Source: Hyalangium ruber (lineage in GTDB: Bacteria; Myxococcota; Myxococcia; Myxococcales; Myxococcaceae). Taken from it: a stretch of 64,000 nt of DNA. The stretch spans positions 372,001-436,000 of the forward strand of contig NZ_JAXIVS010000001.1 of the NCBI RefSeq assembly GCF_034259325.1, in the 5' to 3' direction. The notes under the pieces were generated by a model that did not search any database, had not been told where the DNA came from, and saw only the letters and a list, made by a program, of their open reading frames with translations. This document shows, piece after piece, positions 36,313 through 44,022 of the stretch. The position numbers and the translations under genes were made by a program. Every line of letters begins with the position of its first letter. The first letter of the stretch is position 1.

Positions 36313-36915
36313 GTGACGCCTCGCCTCCTTGCCCCCCTGCTCTTCTGCTTCGCTCTCGCGGCCCACGCCTCCGGGCCCGAGCGGCCCTCCCGCGCCGACC
36401 TGCAGCGGGCGCTGGAACTCCATGAGCGCTCGGTGGTGCGCGTCCACGGGCCTCGTCGTGCGGGTCCCGGCGTCATCGTCGGCAGCGCGGGCCAGGTGCT
36501 CACCTCCGTGGAGCACGTGAGCCTGGAGGCCGCGGAGGTAGAGTTCGGCGGAAAGCGCCTGCCCGGCGCGGTGGTGCTCGCCAACGCGTACCTCAAGATC
36601 GCCGTCGTCGCCGCGCCTCAGGGCAGCTACCCCTCCGTGCCCGTGAAGGCGCAGCCCGAGGACCTCGACGGAAAGTGGCTCATCGGCGTCGCCCCGGGCC
36701 GCGGCAAGCAAGCCTCGCACCCGTTCACCGCCGTGGCGCGGCGCACGAAAGAGCCCTTCGTGGACGTGGACCTGCCGCTGGCGCCGGGTACGCCCCTCTT
36801 CGATGTGCAGGGGCGCCTGGCGGCGGTGGTCGTGCAACGGCGCGCGGGCGGCTGTCGGGCGCTGCCGCTGGAGTCCGTGAAGCTCCAGCTCGCCTCCACG
36901 GCGGGGAGTCCATGA
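36313..36915 (+). CDS. Degenerate trypsin-like (S1C) protein, partner of CPBP protease
   Basis: The 200-residue protein has a signal peptide ending near HASG and the strand order of an HtrA-like trypsin fold. GPGVIVGSAGQVLTSVEHV matches the region of the catalytic histidine and NAYLKIAVVAAP that of the aspartate. APGTPLFDVQGRLAAVVV matches the GNSGGPL region. The aspartate position appears to be lysine and the GxSGG serine is absent, so it should not be an active protease. Its stop overlaps the ATG of the intramembrane protease gene by four bases. I recall a trypsin-like gene beside the CPBP protease at MXAN_2755/2756 in Myxococcus xanthus; that is memory, not a search. It may be a chaperone or adaptor for the membrane protease. 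Confidence 0.7.
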   Translation: MTPRLLAPLLFCFALAAHASGPERPSRADLQRALELHERSVVRVHGPRRAGPGVIVGSAGQVLTSVEHVSLEAAEVEFGGKRLPGAVVLANAYLKIAVVAAPQGSYPSVPVKAQPEDLDGKWLIGVAPGRGKQASHPFTAVARRTKEPFVDVDLPLAPGTPLFDVQGRLAAVVVQRRAGGCRALPLESVKLQLASTAGSP

Positions 36916-37634
36916 GCCCGTCACCCTCGGGACCTCCCTGGCGCCTGTCCGCTGTTCAGGAGGTGCTGGCCCTCTGGGCCGTGGGCTTCCTGGGCATCGT
37001 CATCGCGTTCCTGTTCTTCGGCGGCTCCAGCATCCCCAAGCTCGTGGCCACCGTGGGCTTCCTCTACCTGCCGCTCATCCCCATGCGCTGGCGCGAGGAG
37101 GACTACCGCGACTACGGCCTGTCCCTGCGCGCCTGGCGCCAGGACGTGAAGCTGTTCCTCGGGCTGAGCCTGGTGGTGGGCCCGCTGTTCTTCCTGGGCT
37201 TCTACGCCTGGGCGGAGCTGGTGCCCCACCTGCCTCAAGCGCTGGCCCGGCACCTCACCCCGCACATCGGCCCGGCGCACTTCTCGCCCCGGCTGCCCCC
37301 GCGCTTCGGCGAGTGGGTCATCGACCAACTCTTCGTCGTCGCGCTGCCCGAGGAGTTCTTCTACCGGGGCTACATGCAGACGCGGCTGCGCGACGCGTGG
37401 CCCGGCGGACGCAAGGTGTTCGGCGCGCGGCTGGGGCCTGCCTTCTGGCTCACGGCCGTGCTCTTTGCCCTGGGACACCTGGCCATCTTCCAGGTCTGGC
37501 GCCTGTCGGTGTTCTTCCCCGCGCTGCTGTTCGGCTGGATGCGCGAGCGCTCCGGCACCGTCCTGGGAGCAGCCCTGTTCCACGCCGCCTGCAACCTCTA
37601 CGTGCGCTTCCTCGAGGTCTCCTTCTTCGGGTGA
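36912..37634 (+). CDS. CPBP-family glutamic intramembrane protease, myxosortase-like
   Basis: The 240-residue integral membrane protein has six to seven hydrophobic helices. It carries the CPBP (Abi/CAAX protease) motifs: EEFFYRGYMQ with E147-E148 and R152, FALGHLAIF supplying a histidine, and HAACN near the C-terminus. The family cleaves within or near membrane segments. In myxobacteria one branch (myxosortase) is proposed to process MYXO-CTERM tails; the coupling to a degenerate trypsin-like gene fits my memory of that locus. None of the proteins read in full here ends in a recognisable MYXO-CTERM tail, so substrates would be encoded elsewhere. ATG 36912 overlaps the upstream stop by four bases. 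Confidence 0.8.
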   Translation: MSPSPSGPPWRLSAVQEVLALWAVGFLGIVIAFLFFGGSSIPKLVATVGFLYLPLIPMRWREEDYRDYGLSLRAWRQDVKLFLGLSLVVGPLFFLGFYAWAELVPHLPQALARHLTPHIGPAHFSPRLPPRFGEWVIDQLFVVALPEEFFYRGYMQTRLRDAWPGGRKVFGARLGPAFWLTAVLFALGHLAIFQVWRLSVFFPALLFGWMRERSGTVLGAALFHAACNLYVRFLEVSFFG

Positions 37635-37755
37635 CGAGGCTCGCATCCACGCGCGGTTTGCTTGGATTCACTTTGAGTCCCGGGAATAGGCTATAGCTAG
37701 CCTCTGGCTGCGCCCCTGCACGAAGCGGGCGGCGCCCATCCGAAGGGGCTTTCCG

Positions 37756-40700
37756 GTGAATCGTCGTCCGCAGAGAAGTCCGGCACTCGCCTGGGCCATG
37801 GTGCTCGGGCTGAGCGTGGTCGTCTGGGCGCCCTCCGCCCTGGCCCAGCAGAACGCTTCCGTCATCACCGGCACGGTGGTGGATGCCAGCAACCAGCAGC
37901 CCATCGCGGACGTCACCGTCACGGCCTCCTCTCCCGCGCTCCAAGGAGAAGAGGTCTCCGTCACGGACGCCACGGGCACCTACCGGCTGCCCCAGCTGCC
38001 TCCGGGCGTGTACACGCTGCGCTTCGAGAAGGAGAGCTTCCAGCCCTACTCGCGCGCGGATGTCACCCTGCGCCTCAACCGCACCATCCGACTCAACGCC
38101 CAGCTGCTGCCGGATACGTTCCAGACGACGCTGGAGATCTCCGGCACCCCGCCCGCCGTCGACGTGGGCTCGAGCCGCACGGGCCTGAGCGTGGACACGG
38201 ACCTGGTGCGCAACATCGCGGTGGTGCGCCCCGGCTCCAAGGGCGCCGCGGCCCGCTCCTTCGAGAGCCTCGCGGAGCTCGCCCCGGGCGCCACCTCGGA
38301 TGCCTACGGCGTCTCCCTCAACGGCACCACCTCCCCGGAGAACGGCTTCCTGGTAGACGGCCTGTCCACGGGCAACCCGGCCATCGGCGTGCTCGGCTCG
38401 CCCATCTCCGTCGAGTTCATCCAGGAGGTGAACGTCATCACCGGCGGCTTCATGCCCGAGTTCGGCCGCTCCACCGGTGGCGTCATCACCGCCGTCACCA
38501 AGTCGGGCTCCAACGAGTTCCACGGCTCGCTCTTCACCAACCTCACCCCCGGCGCCCTGGAGGCGAACCCCACCCTCATCCCCCGCGAGGGCAGCACCAT
38601 CACCACGGCGCAGCGGCTGTGGAACCTGGGAGACTTCGGCGGAGACCTGGGCGGCCCCATCATCAAGGACAAGCTCTGGTTCTACGTGGGCGTGGCGCCC
38701 TCCTTCACCCGCCGTCAGCTCGAGCGCAACCTCAACTCCTTCGTGCTCGATGACAGCGGCAACCGCGTCCGCGACGAGAACGGCTTCTCCCGCACCGAGC
38801 GCATCCCCGGCACCACCACGAACTACTTCGCCGACCAGCGCACCGTGCAGTACCTGGGCAAGCTCACGTGGCAGGCCCACACGGACCACACGCTCACCTT
38901 CTCCGTCTTCGGCGCCCCCACCCGCTCCGGCGGCGATGGCCGCTTCGCCTACCGCGTGGAGGACAACGCCGTGGAGGTGGAGAACATCGCCGGGGACTAC
39001 TCCGCCTACGCCCACACCAACAAGGTGGACTCGCGGGACTTGTCCCTGAAGCTGGCCTCGTCCTTCCTGGACAAGCGCGTGCTGCTGGACGCCACGGTGG
39101 GCTGGCACCACCAGCTCGACTCCAGCCTCCCCTCGGATGGCAGCGGCATCGGCAACGCCGAGGGCCTGTCCGGCGTGCCCCAGTTCGAGATGCAGCGCTC
39201 CACCCGCCCGGATCCCGACAACCCCGGCCGGAGCCTGCCCGCCTTCTACTCCATCAATGACTTCGAGCTGCTGCCGGATCCGTCGGTGTGTGATCCGTCC
39301 GGAACCGTCAACGCCACGCGCTGCCCGGTGACCAACTACCTGCTGGGCGGCCCCGGCTTGCTGATAGACCGCACCGTGGACCGCTACCAGGGCAACGTGG
39401 TGGGCACGCTGCTGCTCACCGCCCTGGGCCACCACGTCATCAAGGCCGGCTTCGACGCGGAGATAATGACCAACAAGGACGCGCGCGCCTACTCGGGCCA
39501 GGTGCTCTACCGCGAGAACGTCAACGGCGCCTCCTTCCAGGACTTCCGCGCCTTCGGCTACCTGGTGGGGCCGGACGACGTCGTCATCCAGCCCGTGGTG
39601 AACACCTCCACCCGCGCCGCCGCCGTGGGCGGCTTCCTCCAGGACTCCTGGAGCGTGATGGACAAGGTCACCCTGAACATGGGCCTGCGCTACGACACGC
39701 AGACCATCTACGGCAACGGCGGGGACGTGGCCTTCAACCTGCCCCACCAGCTCTCCCCACGCGTGGGCCTCATCTACGACTTCACCCAGCAGGGCCGCTC
39801 CAAGCTCTTCGCCAGCTACGCGCGCTACTACCAGAACGCGGTGCTGGCCATGGTGAACTCGCAGTTCTCGAACACCACCCGCATCCAGGCCAACCGTCGG
39901 CGCGCGCCCCTGGGCGCCGGCCCCGGGTGCGATCCGCTGCAGCAGGCCTCGCCCTACCTGGAGTGCCGGGACCCCGCCAACGTGATTCCCTCGGGCAGCC
40001 CCGAGACGGTCAGCCGGCTCTACAGCCAGACGTTCGCCATCAACAGCCCGGTGGATCCGGAGCTGGAGCCGCAGTCCTCGGACGAGTGGGTGGTGGGCGG
40101 TGAGTACGAGGTGTTGCCGAGCGCCACGGTGGGCATGACCTACACGCACCGGGACATGAACGCGGTCATCGAGGACATGTCTCGCAACGAGGCGACCAAC
40201 TACTTCATCGGCAACCCGAGCCGGGGCATCGCCTCCGAGTTCCCCGAGCCGGTGCGCAACTACGACGCCGTCACCCTGTACTTCAACAAGGTGTTCGCGG
40301 ACTTGTGGCTGGTGCAGGCCAGCTACACCTGGTCGCGCCTGTGGGGGAATTACTCTGGCCTGTTCCGCCCGGAGAACCTGCAGCTTGCGCCCAACGTCAC
40401 CTCGGACTTCGATCTCATCTCGCTCACCGAGAACCGGATGGGCCTGCTGCTGCTGGACCGCACCCACGCGGTGAAGCTCAACGGAGCCAAGGAGTTCCCG
40501 CTGTCGAGCAAGCTCAGCCTGAACCTGGGCATGTCTTACCGAGGCAACTCGGGCACGCCGCTCAACGTCACGGGCGCGCACTACATCTACGGTCCGGAAT
40601 TCACCTTCATCCTCCCGCGCGGATCGGGGGGCCGGCTGCCCTTCGTCCACAACATCGACACGCGCCTGAGCGCCAACTACCGGCTCACCGGGAACATGGT

Positions 40701-40935
40701 GGCGAGCGTGAGCGTGGATGTGTTCAACCTCTTCAACTTCCAGTCGGCCACCAGCGTGGACCAGCGCTACACGTCGGAGACGGTGGATGCCATCATCGGC
40801 GGCACGCAGGCGGACCTGGCGAACCTGAAGGCGCGCGGCACCGACCGGACCGTCGTCGTGAACCCCAACTACGGCAAGCCCACCTCCTACCAGTCGCCCC
40901 GCAGCCTCCGGTTCGGCGCGCGGCTGTCCTTCTAA
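37756..40935 (+). CDS. Oar-like TonB-dependent outer-membrane receptor
   Basis: The 1059-residue protein has a signal peptide ending ALAQ and a carboxypeptidase-regulatory-like beta sandwich (residues about 33-115; ITGTVVDASNQQPIADVTVT, DATGTYRLPQLPPGVYTL). A plug domain (about 125-250; EVNVITGGFMPEFGRSTGGV) and a long beta-barrel follow, ending in a terminal phenylalanine as outer-membrane barrels do. This order is that of Oar from Myxococcus xanthus and Bacteroidetes-like receptors. It would transport or export a large substrate, or act in protein secretion. GTG 37756 follows AAGGGG. The next gene, a lipoprotein, starts 14 bases after its stop and may be its partner. An AGGCTA/TAGCCT inverted repeat lies upstream at 37688-37703. 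Confidence 0.87.
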   Translation: MNRRPQRSPALAWAMVLGLSVVVWAPSALAQQNASVITGTVVDASNQQPIADVTVTASSPALQGEEVSVTDATGTYRLPQLPPGVYTLRFEKESFQPYSRADVTLRLNRTIRLNAQLLPDTFQTTLEISGTPPAVDVGSSRTGLSVDTDLVRNIAVVRPGSKGAAARSFESLAELAPGATSDAYGVSLNGTTSPENGFLVDGLSTGNPAIGVLGSPISVEFIQEVNVITGGFMPEFGRSTGGVITAVTKSGSNEFHGSLFTNLTPGALEANPTLIPREGSTITTAQRLWNLGDFGGDLGGPIIKDKLWFYVGVAPSFTRRQLERNLNSFVLDDSGNRVRDENGFSRTERIPGTTTNYFADQRTVQYLGKLTWQAHTDHTLTFSVFGAPTRSGGDGRFAYRVEDNAVEVENIAGDYSAYAHTNKVDSRDLSLKLASSFLDKRVLLDATVGWHHQLDSSLPSDGSGIGNAEGLSGVPQFEMQRSTRPDPDNPGRSLPAFYSINDFELLPDPSVCDPSGTVNATRCPVTNYLLGGPGLLIDRTVDRYQGNVVGTLLLTALGHHVIKAGFDAEIMTNKDARAYSGQVLYRENVNGASFQDFRAFGYLVGPDDVVIQPVVNTSTRAAAVGGFLQDSWSVMDKVTLNMGLRYDTQTIYGNGGDVAFNLPHQLSPRVGLIYDFTQQGRSKLFASYARYYQNAVLAMVNSQFSNTTRIQANRRRAPLGAGPGCDPLQQASPYLECRDPANVIPSGSPETVSRLYSQTFAINSPVDPELEPQSSDEWVVGGEYEVLPSATVGMTYTHRDMNAVIEDMSRNEATNYFIGNPSRGIASEFPEPVRNYDAVTLYFNKVFADLWLVQASYTWSRLWGNYSGLFRPENLQLAPNVTSDFDLISLTENRMGLLLLDRTHAVKLNGAKEFPLSSKLSLNLGMSYRGNSGTPLNVTGAHYIYGPEFTFILPRGSGGRLPFVHNIDTRLSANYRLTGNMVASVSVDVFNLFNFQSATSVDQRYTSETVDAIIGGTQADLANLKARGTDRTVVVNPNYGKPTSYQSPRSLRFGARLSF

Positions 40936-40949
40936 GCGGAGCCCACCCC

Positions 40950-41645
40950 ATGAAGACACGACGAGCCTTCGCTTGGATCCTCCCGCTCGGCTGCGCCACC
41001 CTGTTGGGCGCGTGCGACGTCGAGCAGCCCCTGCCGCAATGCACGATTGGCCGTGGCGAGCACGCCGTGCGCTACACCCTGGTGAGCGGCAGTGGCGCGT
41101 GCGCCACCAAGCGCGCCGAGAAGGTGGGAGCGCAGATCTTCCGCACTCCGGGTTCGGGCATTCCGCCCACCCTGGTCCTCAAGCCGTCGCCCCTGGCGGC
41201 CAATGAAGGGCGCGACACGGCGAACTCCGTCACGGCCTCGGGAGATTTCACCACCGAGTACCCGGGAGACAACGAGGTGTGCGCGGCCCCCGACTTCTCC
41301 GAGGCCCGGCAGCTCGTGGCGCAGGGCGACGGGACGACGAAGGACCTGCGCTACCAGTGGAGCAACGTCCGGGTGCAGGGTTCCGCTGCGATTCCGGGGA
41401 CGCAGTGGACGGCGGATCTCGTCTACTCGGAGGGTGAGTGCTCCGCGACGTACCAGGCGGTGGGCATGTTCCCGGCGATTCAGTGCGTGCGCACCGTGGG
41501 GAACACGGTGGAGCGAGACCCGAGCATCTGCCAGCAGCCACGGCCCGGCCTGTCCATCGACCCGGCCTTCCCGACGTTCTGTGAAGAGACCACGAACCTG
41601 TGCGTGCTGGCCGGTGAGCCGCCTTCACTGATTGCCCAGCCGTAG
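40950..41645 (+). CDS. Lipoprotein of unknown function, partner of TonB receptor
   Basis: The 231-residue product has a lipoprotein signal with lipobox LGAC near residue 22 and eight to nine further cysteines, including pairs in IGRGEHAVRYTLV.GSGACA and FCEETTNLC. I do not recognise the fold; it appears beta-rich with no enzyme motif. It starts 14 bases after the Oar-like receptor gene, with an AGCGGAG ribosome site, so the two are co-transcribed. It is likely an outer-membrane lipoprotein that works with that receptor, as SusD-like proteins do in other phyla, although it shows no SusD similarity. Confidence 0.68.
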   Translation: MKTRRAFAWILPLGCATLLGACDVEQPLPQCTIGRGEHAVRYTLVSGSGACATKRAEKVGAQIFRTPGSGIPPTLVLKPSPLAANEGRDTANSVTASGDFTTEYPGDNEVCAAPDFSEARQLVAQGDGTTKDLRYQWSNVRVQGSAAIPGTQWTADLVYSEGECSATYQAVGMFPAIQCVRTVGNTVERDPSICQQPRPGLSIDPAFPTFCEETTNLCVLAGEPPSLIAQP

Positions 41646-41658
41646 GAGCGCCTCCCAA

Positions 41659-43222
41659 GACACCAGCCACCCTCACGGGTTATCGGAGGTTGGCTGGCGC
41701 GGAGCAGAGAAGATGGGCAGGTAGCAGCTACCGTCCCACTCGTATCCAGCATCACCGCAGGGAGCCTTGGTCGTACCGATTTGTACCCAACACCCTCCAT
41801 GAAGTTCTACCTCACCGCGAGGATGACACGGCGGGCGTCGCTGTCCCTTGAAGGGTTCCTTGGGCATGTCGAGCGCAATCCCCGCCCGCCCTGGTAACAC
41901 CGGAGAGTTGAGCGGAAGTGGCGCGGTGAGCACGCCTTCCCCCAGCCCAACGACGCCTCCATCCACCCCGGCGTCCTGCTCCTCCCCTCGTGCCACCTCT
42001 CTCGGAAGTTCTTCTTCGAACTCCACGCGCGAGGGTCGGGACGACAGCAGCCAAACACAGATTAGAACTCCGAGCACCGTGGCACCGACAAGCCAGGGAG
42101 TCAGTCGCGCGATGGCACGCGCCCACCACGGGCGCGGCCCAGGCTTGGAGGTACGAACCGTGGGTGCCATCGAGGCAGTGGGCAACACCGGAACGTCCTC
42201 CTCGGACCCGCCGCCTGCCGCCGCCTCTTCAAAAGCCCGGGCCAGCTCACCCGCCGTGCCGCGCTCCTCTCTTGCCTCAGAGAGCATGCGCAGGATGAGC
42301 GCGTCGAGCCTCGGGCTGATGGTGGCCAGCTCGCGCGCAGGCAACAACGGAGGCGGCTGCGGACGCTCGGACTCCATCTCGCACTCCGGGTCGGCTCCCC
42401 GAGGAGGATACCGCCCCGTCACCATCCGATAGGCCGTGACCCCTAGCGCGTACACGTCATCCGTCGGCGGATAGATGTAGTGCGCCTCCAGGTCGCGTCG
42501 GAACTGGAACTGGAAGCGCAACGCCTGGGGGCTGCGGTACTGCGGCGTACCGGGCGGAACCGTGCCATCCGTGAGCGGCTTGGCCTCCGGGTACCACCCG
42601 CATCCAAAGTCGGTGAGGAAGGCGCGGCCCTCGGGGCTCACCAACACGTTGTCGCCCTTCACGTCCCGATGCACACACCCTTGCGCGTGCGTGGCCTCCA
42701 GCGCCCGCGCCACCTGCCCCAGCAGTCGCAGTACCTGCCGGGACGTGAACCGCCTCGCGCTGGCCCACTCGTACAGGGACACGCCCTCCACCCAGCCCAT
42801 AACGAGGTAGGGAAAGAAGTGTCCCTCCTCATCCGTCCACCAACCGCTGTCCTCCAAGGCCGGCACGCCCGGGTGACGGATGCGCGAGAGCAGTTCCACC
42901 TCCCGGTGGAAGCGGGGCTCCCGCGGCTGCATGGAGATCTTCAGCGCGGCGGGCGGGCCCTGCTCCTGTCCCAGCCTGACAGCGCGGTAGACGGCGCCAT
43001 AGGCACCTCGACCGCTCCGCGCCACCACGCGCCAGCGTCCCAACACAGTGTCCTTGGGCAGCGAGGCCGGGCCCAGCCCTGGTGCGTGTACCGATTCCAT
43101 GAAGCTCCTCACGGAGAGGCCTCTCCCCTCCGCGTGAGCACCCTACTCCACAAGTAAGTCCAGGTCAGCCCGCTCTATTCGGTAGGTCCTCCTCTGGACG
43201 AACCCGTCACACCGCAACTCCC
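41659..43222. repeat. Direct repeat copy 1 (kinase unit)
   Basis: This 1.56 kb segment recurs in the same orientation at 44023-45583. Similarity starts just before the 3' end of the kinase gene (CCCTCACGGGTTATCGGAGG), runs through the gene and through about 120 bases upstream of it. It stops abruptly after CACCGCAACTCC. The two copies flank the immunity-gene insert. Confidence 0.9.
41673..43100 (-). CDS. Transmembrane Ser/Thr protein kinase, copy 1
   Basis: The 475-residue protein has a Hanks kinase domain (residues about 25-270) with SGRGAYGAVYRAV, ALKI lysine, VHRDVKGDNVL and TDFGCGWY. The APE motif is replaced by SPQ. A Ser/Pro-rich linker, one membrane helix (about 330-350) and a 120-residue extracytoplasmic tail with five cysteines follow. 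It would phosphorylate cytoplasmic proteins in response to an outside signal. ATG 43100 has GAGGAG five bases upstream; GTG 43112 is an alternative. A near-identical gene lies at 44037. The kinase halves differ at few positions, whereas the membrane and outside parts differ more, suggesting divergence in signal sensing. Confidence 0.88.
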   Translation of the reverse strand: MESVHAPGLGPASLPKDTVLGRWRVVARSGRGAYGAVYRAVRLGQEQGPPAALKISMQPREPRFHREVELLSRIRHPGVPALEDSGWWTDEEGHFFPYLVMGWVEGVSLYEWASARRFTSRQVLRLLGQVARALEATHAQGCVHRDVKGDNVLVSPEGRAFLTDFGCGWYPEAKPLTDGTVPPGTPQYRSPQALRFQFQFRRDLEAHYIYPPTDDVYALGVTAYRMVTGRYPPRGADPECEMESERPQPPPLLPARELATISPRLDALILRMLSEAREERGTAGELARAFEEAAAGGGSEEDVPVLPTASMAPTVRTSKPGPRPWWARAIARLTPWLVGATVLGVLICVWLLSSRPSRVEFEEELPREVARGEEQDAGVDGGVVGLGEGVLTAPLPLNSPVLPGRAGIALDMPKEPFKGQRRPPCHPRGEVELHGGCWVQIGTTKAPCGDAGYEWDGSCYLPIFSAPRQPTSDNP

Positions 43223-43232
43223 TCTACCGGTC

Positions 43233-43358
43233 ATGTCAGCTCAAAAAGATTGCCGCCAAGCTGAAGGACCACCCGATACTTCGCGGCCATTCGAACGCTA
43301 CCTGCGCAAGGTGTACTGCCGGCCCGAGATGCTCGAGAGGTCCCCCAATGGATTCTGA
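43233..43358 (+). pseudogene. 41-codon reading frame overlapping the immunity gene, possible toxin-gene tail
   Basis: A 41-codon frame runs from ATG 43233 to TGA 43358 and overlaps the start of the SitI6-like gene by 11 bases. It encodes a charged peptide ending RYLRKVYCRPEMLERSPNGF. It begins about ten bases inside the insert, immediately after the end of the duplicated kinase unit, and the frame stays open back through the junction. In the Sit systems I recall, the toxin gene precedes and abuts its immunity gene. I infer that this may be the 3' end of a toxin gene truncated by the rearrangement. It could also be a chance frame. Confidence 0.4.
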
Positions 43359-44016
43359 ACCCTCTTCATCCCCGCAGTTCTTCGTCTTGAAAGTGCCTGC
43401 TCCAGGAAATTACGACACCGAATTTTCTGACGGCGGTGATCACAACGTCGGAGAGGCGCCGCGGTGTCCGCGATGCAGTGCCGTTCTTGGCATGCTGTCC
43501 TGGCTCCCGCCCTATCGCGGTGAGTTGGAATTGCATGGGGAGAGCTTCGGCGACCTCGTCAGGGCTCCAGGCAATGAACTCCTCATGAACGAGCGAATGG
43601 CTGAAGCCTTTCAGCGAGAAGGCCTCAAGGGCTTGAGCGGTTTCCACCCCGTGGAAATTGTGCGCGTTCGCAAACGGGGCCAGAGGAACAAGCCTCCTGT
43701 GCCACCGAAATACCTCTGCGTCTCGCCTGCGTTCTTGAGCGCGGCGGTGGATGAAACTCGGAGCCGCATCCGGCGTTCAGAGCCCTTCTCATGCACCTAC
43801 TGTCGTGCCGTCGGCGTGGACGCCATGTATGGCTTTGCTTTGGAGGAAGGGAGCTGGAACGGGGATGACATCTTCCGTCCAAGAGGCTCGACGGGAAGGT
43901 TCGTCGTCTCCCAACGCTTCGAGCAGTTCGTGACCCAGCATGGGTTCACCAACATGCAATTGACGCCTACCCAGGAGTTCATTCAGGACTACTCCGCTCC
44001 CAATGGTTCGAACTGA
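43348..44016 (+). CDS. SitI6-like double-CXXC immunity protein
   Basis: The 222-residue cytoplasmic protein has two zinc-ribbon-like pairs, C40-x2-C43 (CPRCSAVLG) and C149-x2-C152 (CTYCRAVG), about 110 residues apart. These match the double-CXXCG paralogue family of Myxococcus (TIGR02264 as I recall), which includes SitI6, the immunity protein against the toxin SitA6 delivered by outer-membrane exchange. No intact toxin gene is present; only a possible 3' remnant overlaps its start. The base composition is visibly less GC-rich than the flanking genes and codon use is more mixed, suggesting horizontal acquisition. It lies between two direct copies of a kinase gene. It may be an orphan immunity gene protecting against kin toxins. 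Confidence 0.72.
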   Translation: MDSEPSSSPQFFVLKVPAPGNYDTEFSDGGDHNVGEAPRCPRCSAVLGMLSWLPPYRGELELHGESFGDLVRAPGNELLMNERMAEAFQREGLKGLSGFHPVEIVRVRKRGQRNKPPVPPKYLCVSPAFLSAAVDETRSRIRRSEPFSCTYCRAVGVDAMYGFALEEGSWNGDDIFRPRGSTGRFVVSQRFEQFVTQHGFTNMQLTPTQEFIQDYSAPNGSN

Positions 44017-44022
44017 ACCTCG

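Noticed and set aside
34513..36924. Long antisense frame opposite PolX and the pseudo-trypsin
   Set aside because: It covers two well-supported genes and has only low-complexity Leu/Gln/His/Arg composition typical of codon shadows.
37688..37703. AGGCTA/TAGCCT inverted repeat as a promoter of the TonB receptor gene
   Set aside because: It is a 6-base-arm repeat, but no -35/-10 pair with correct spacing was found, so it was only noted in the gene entry.
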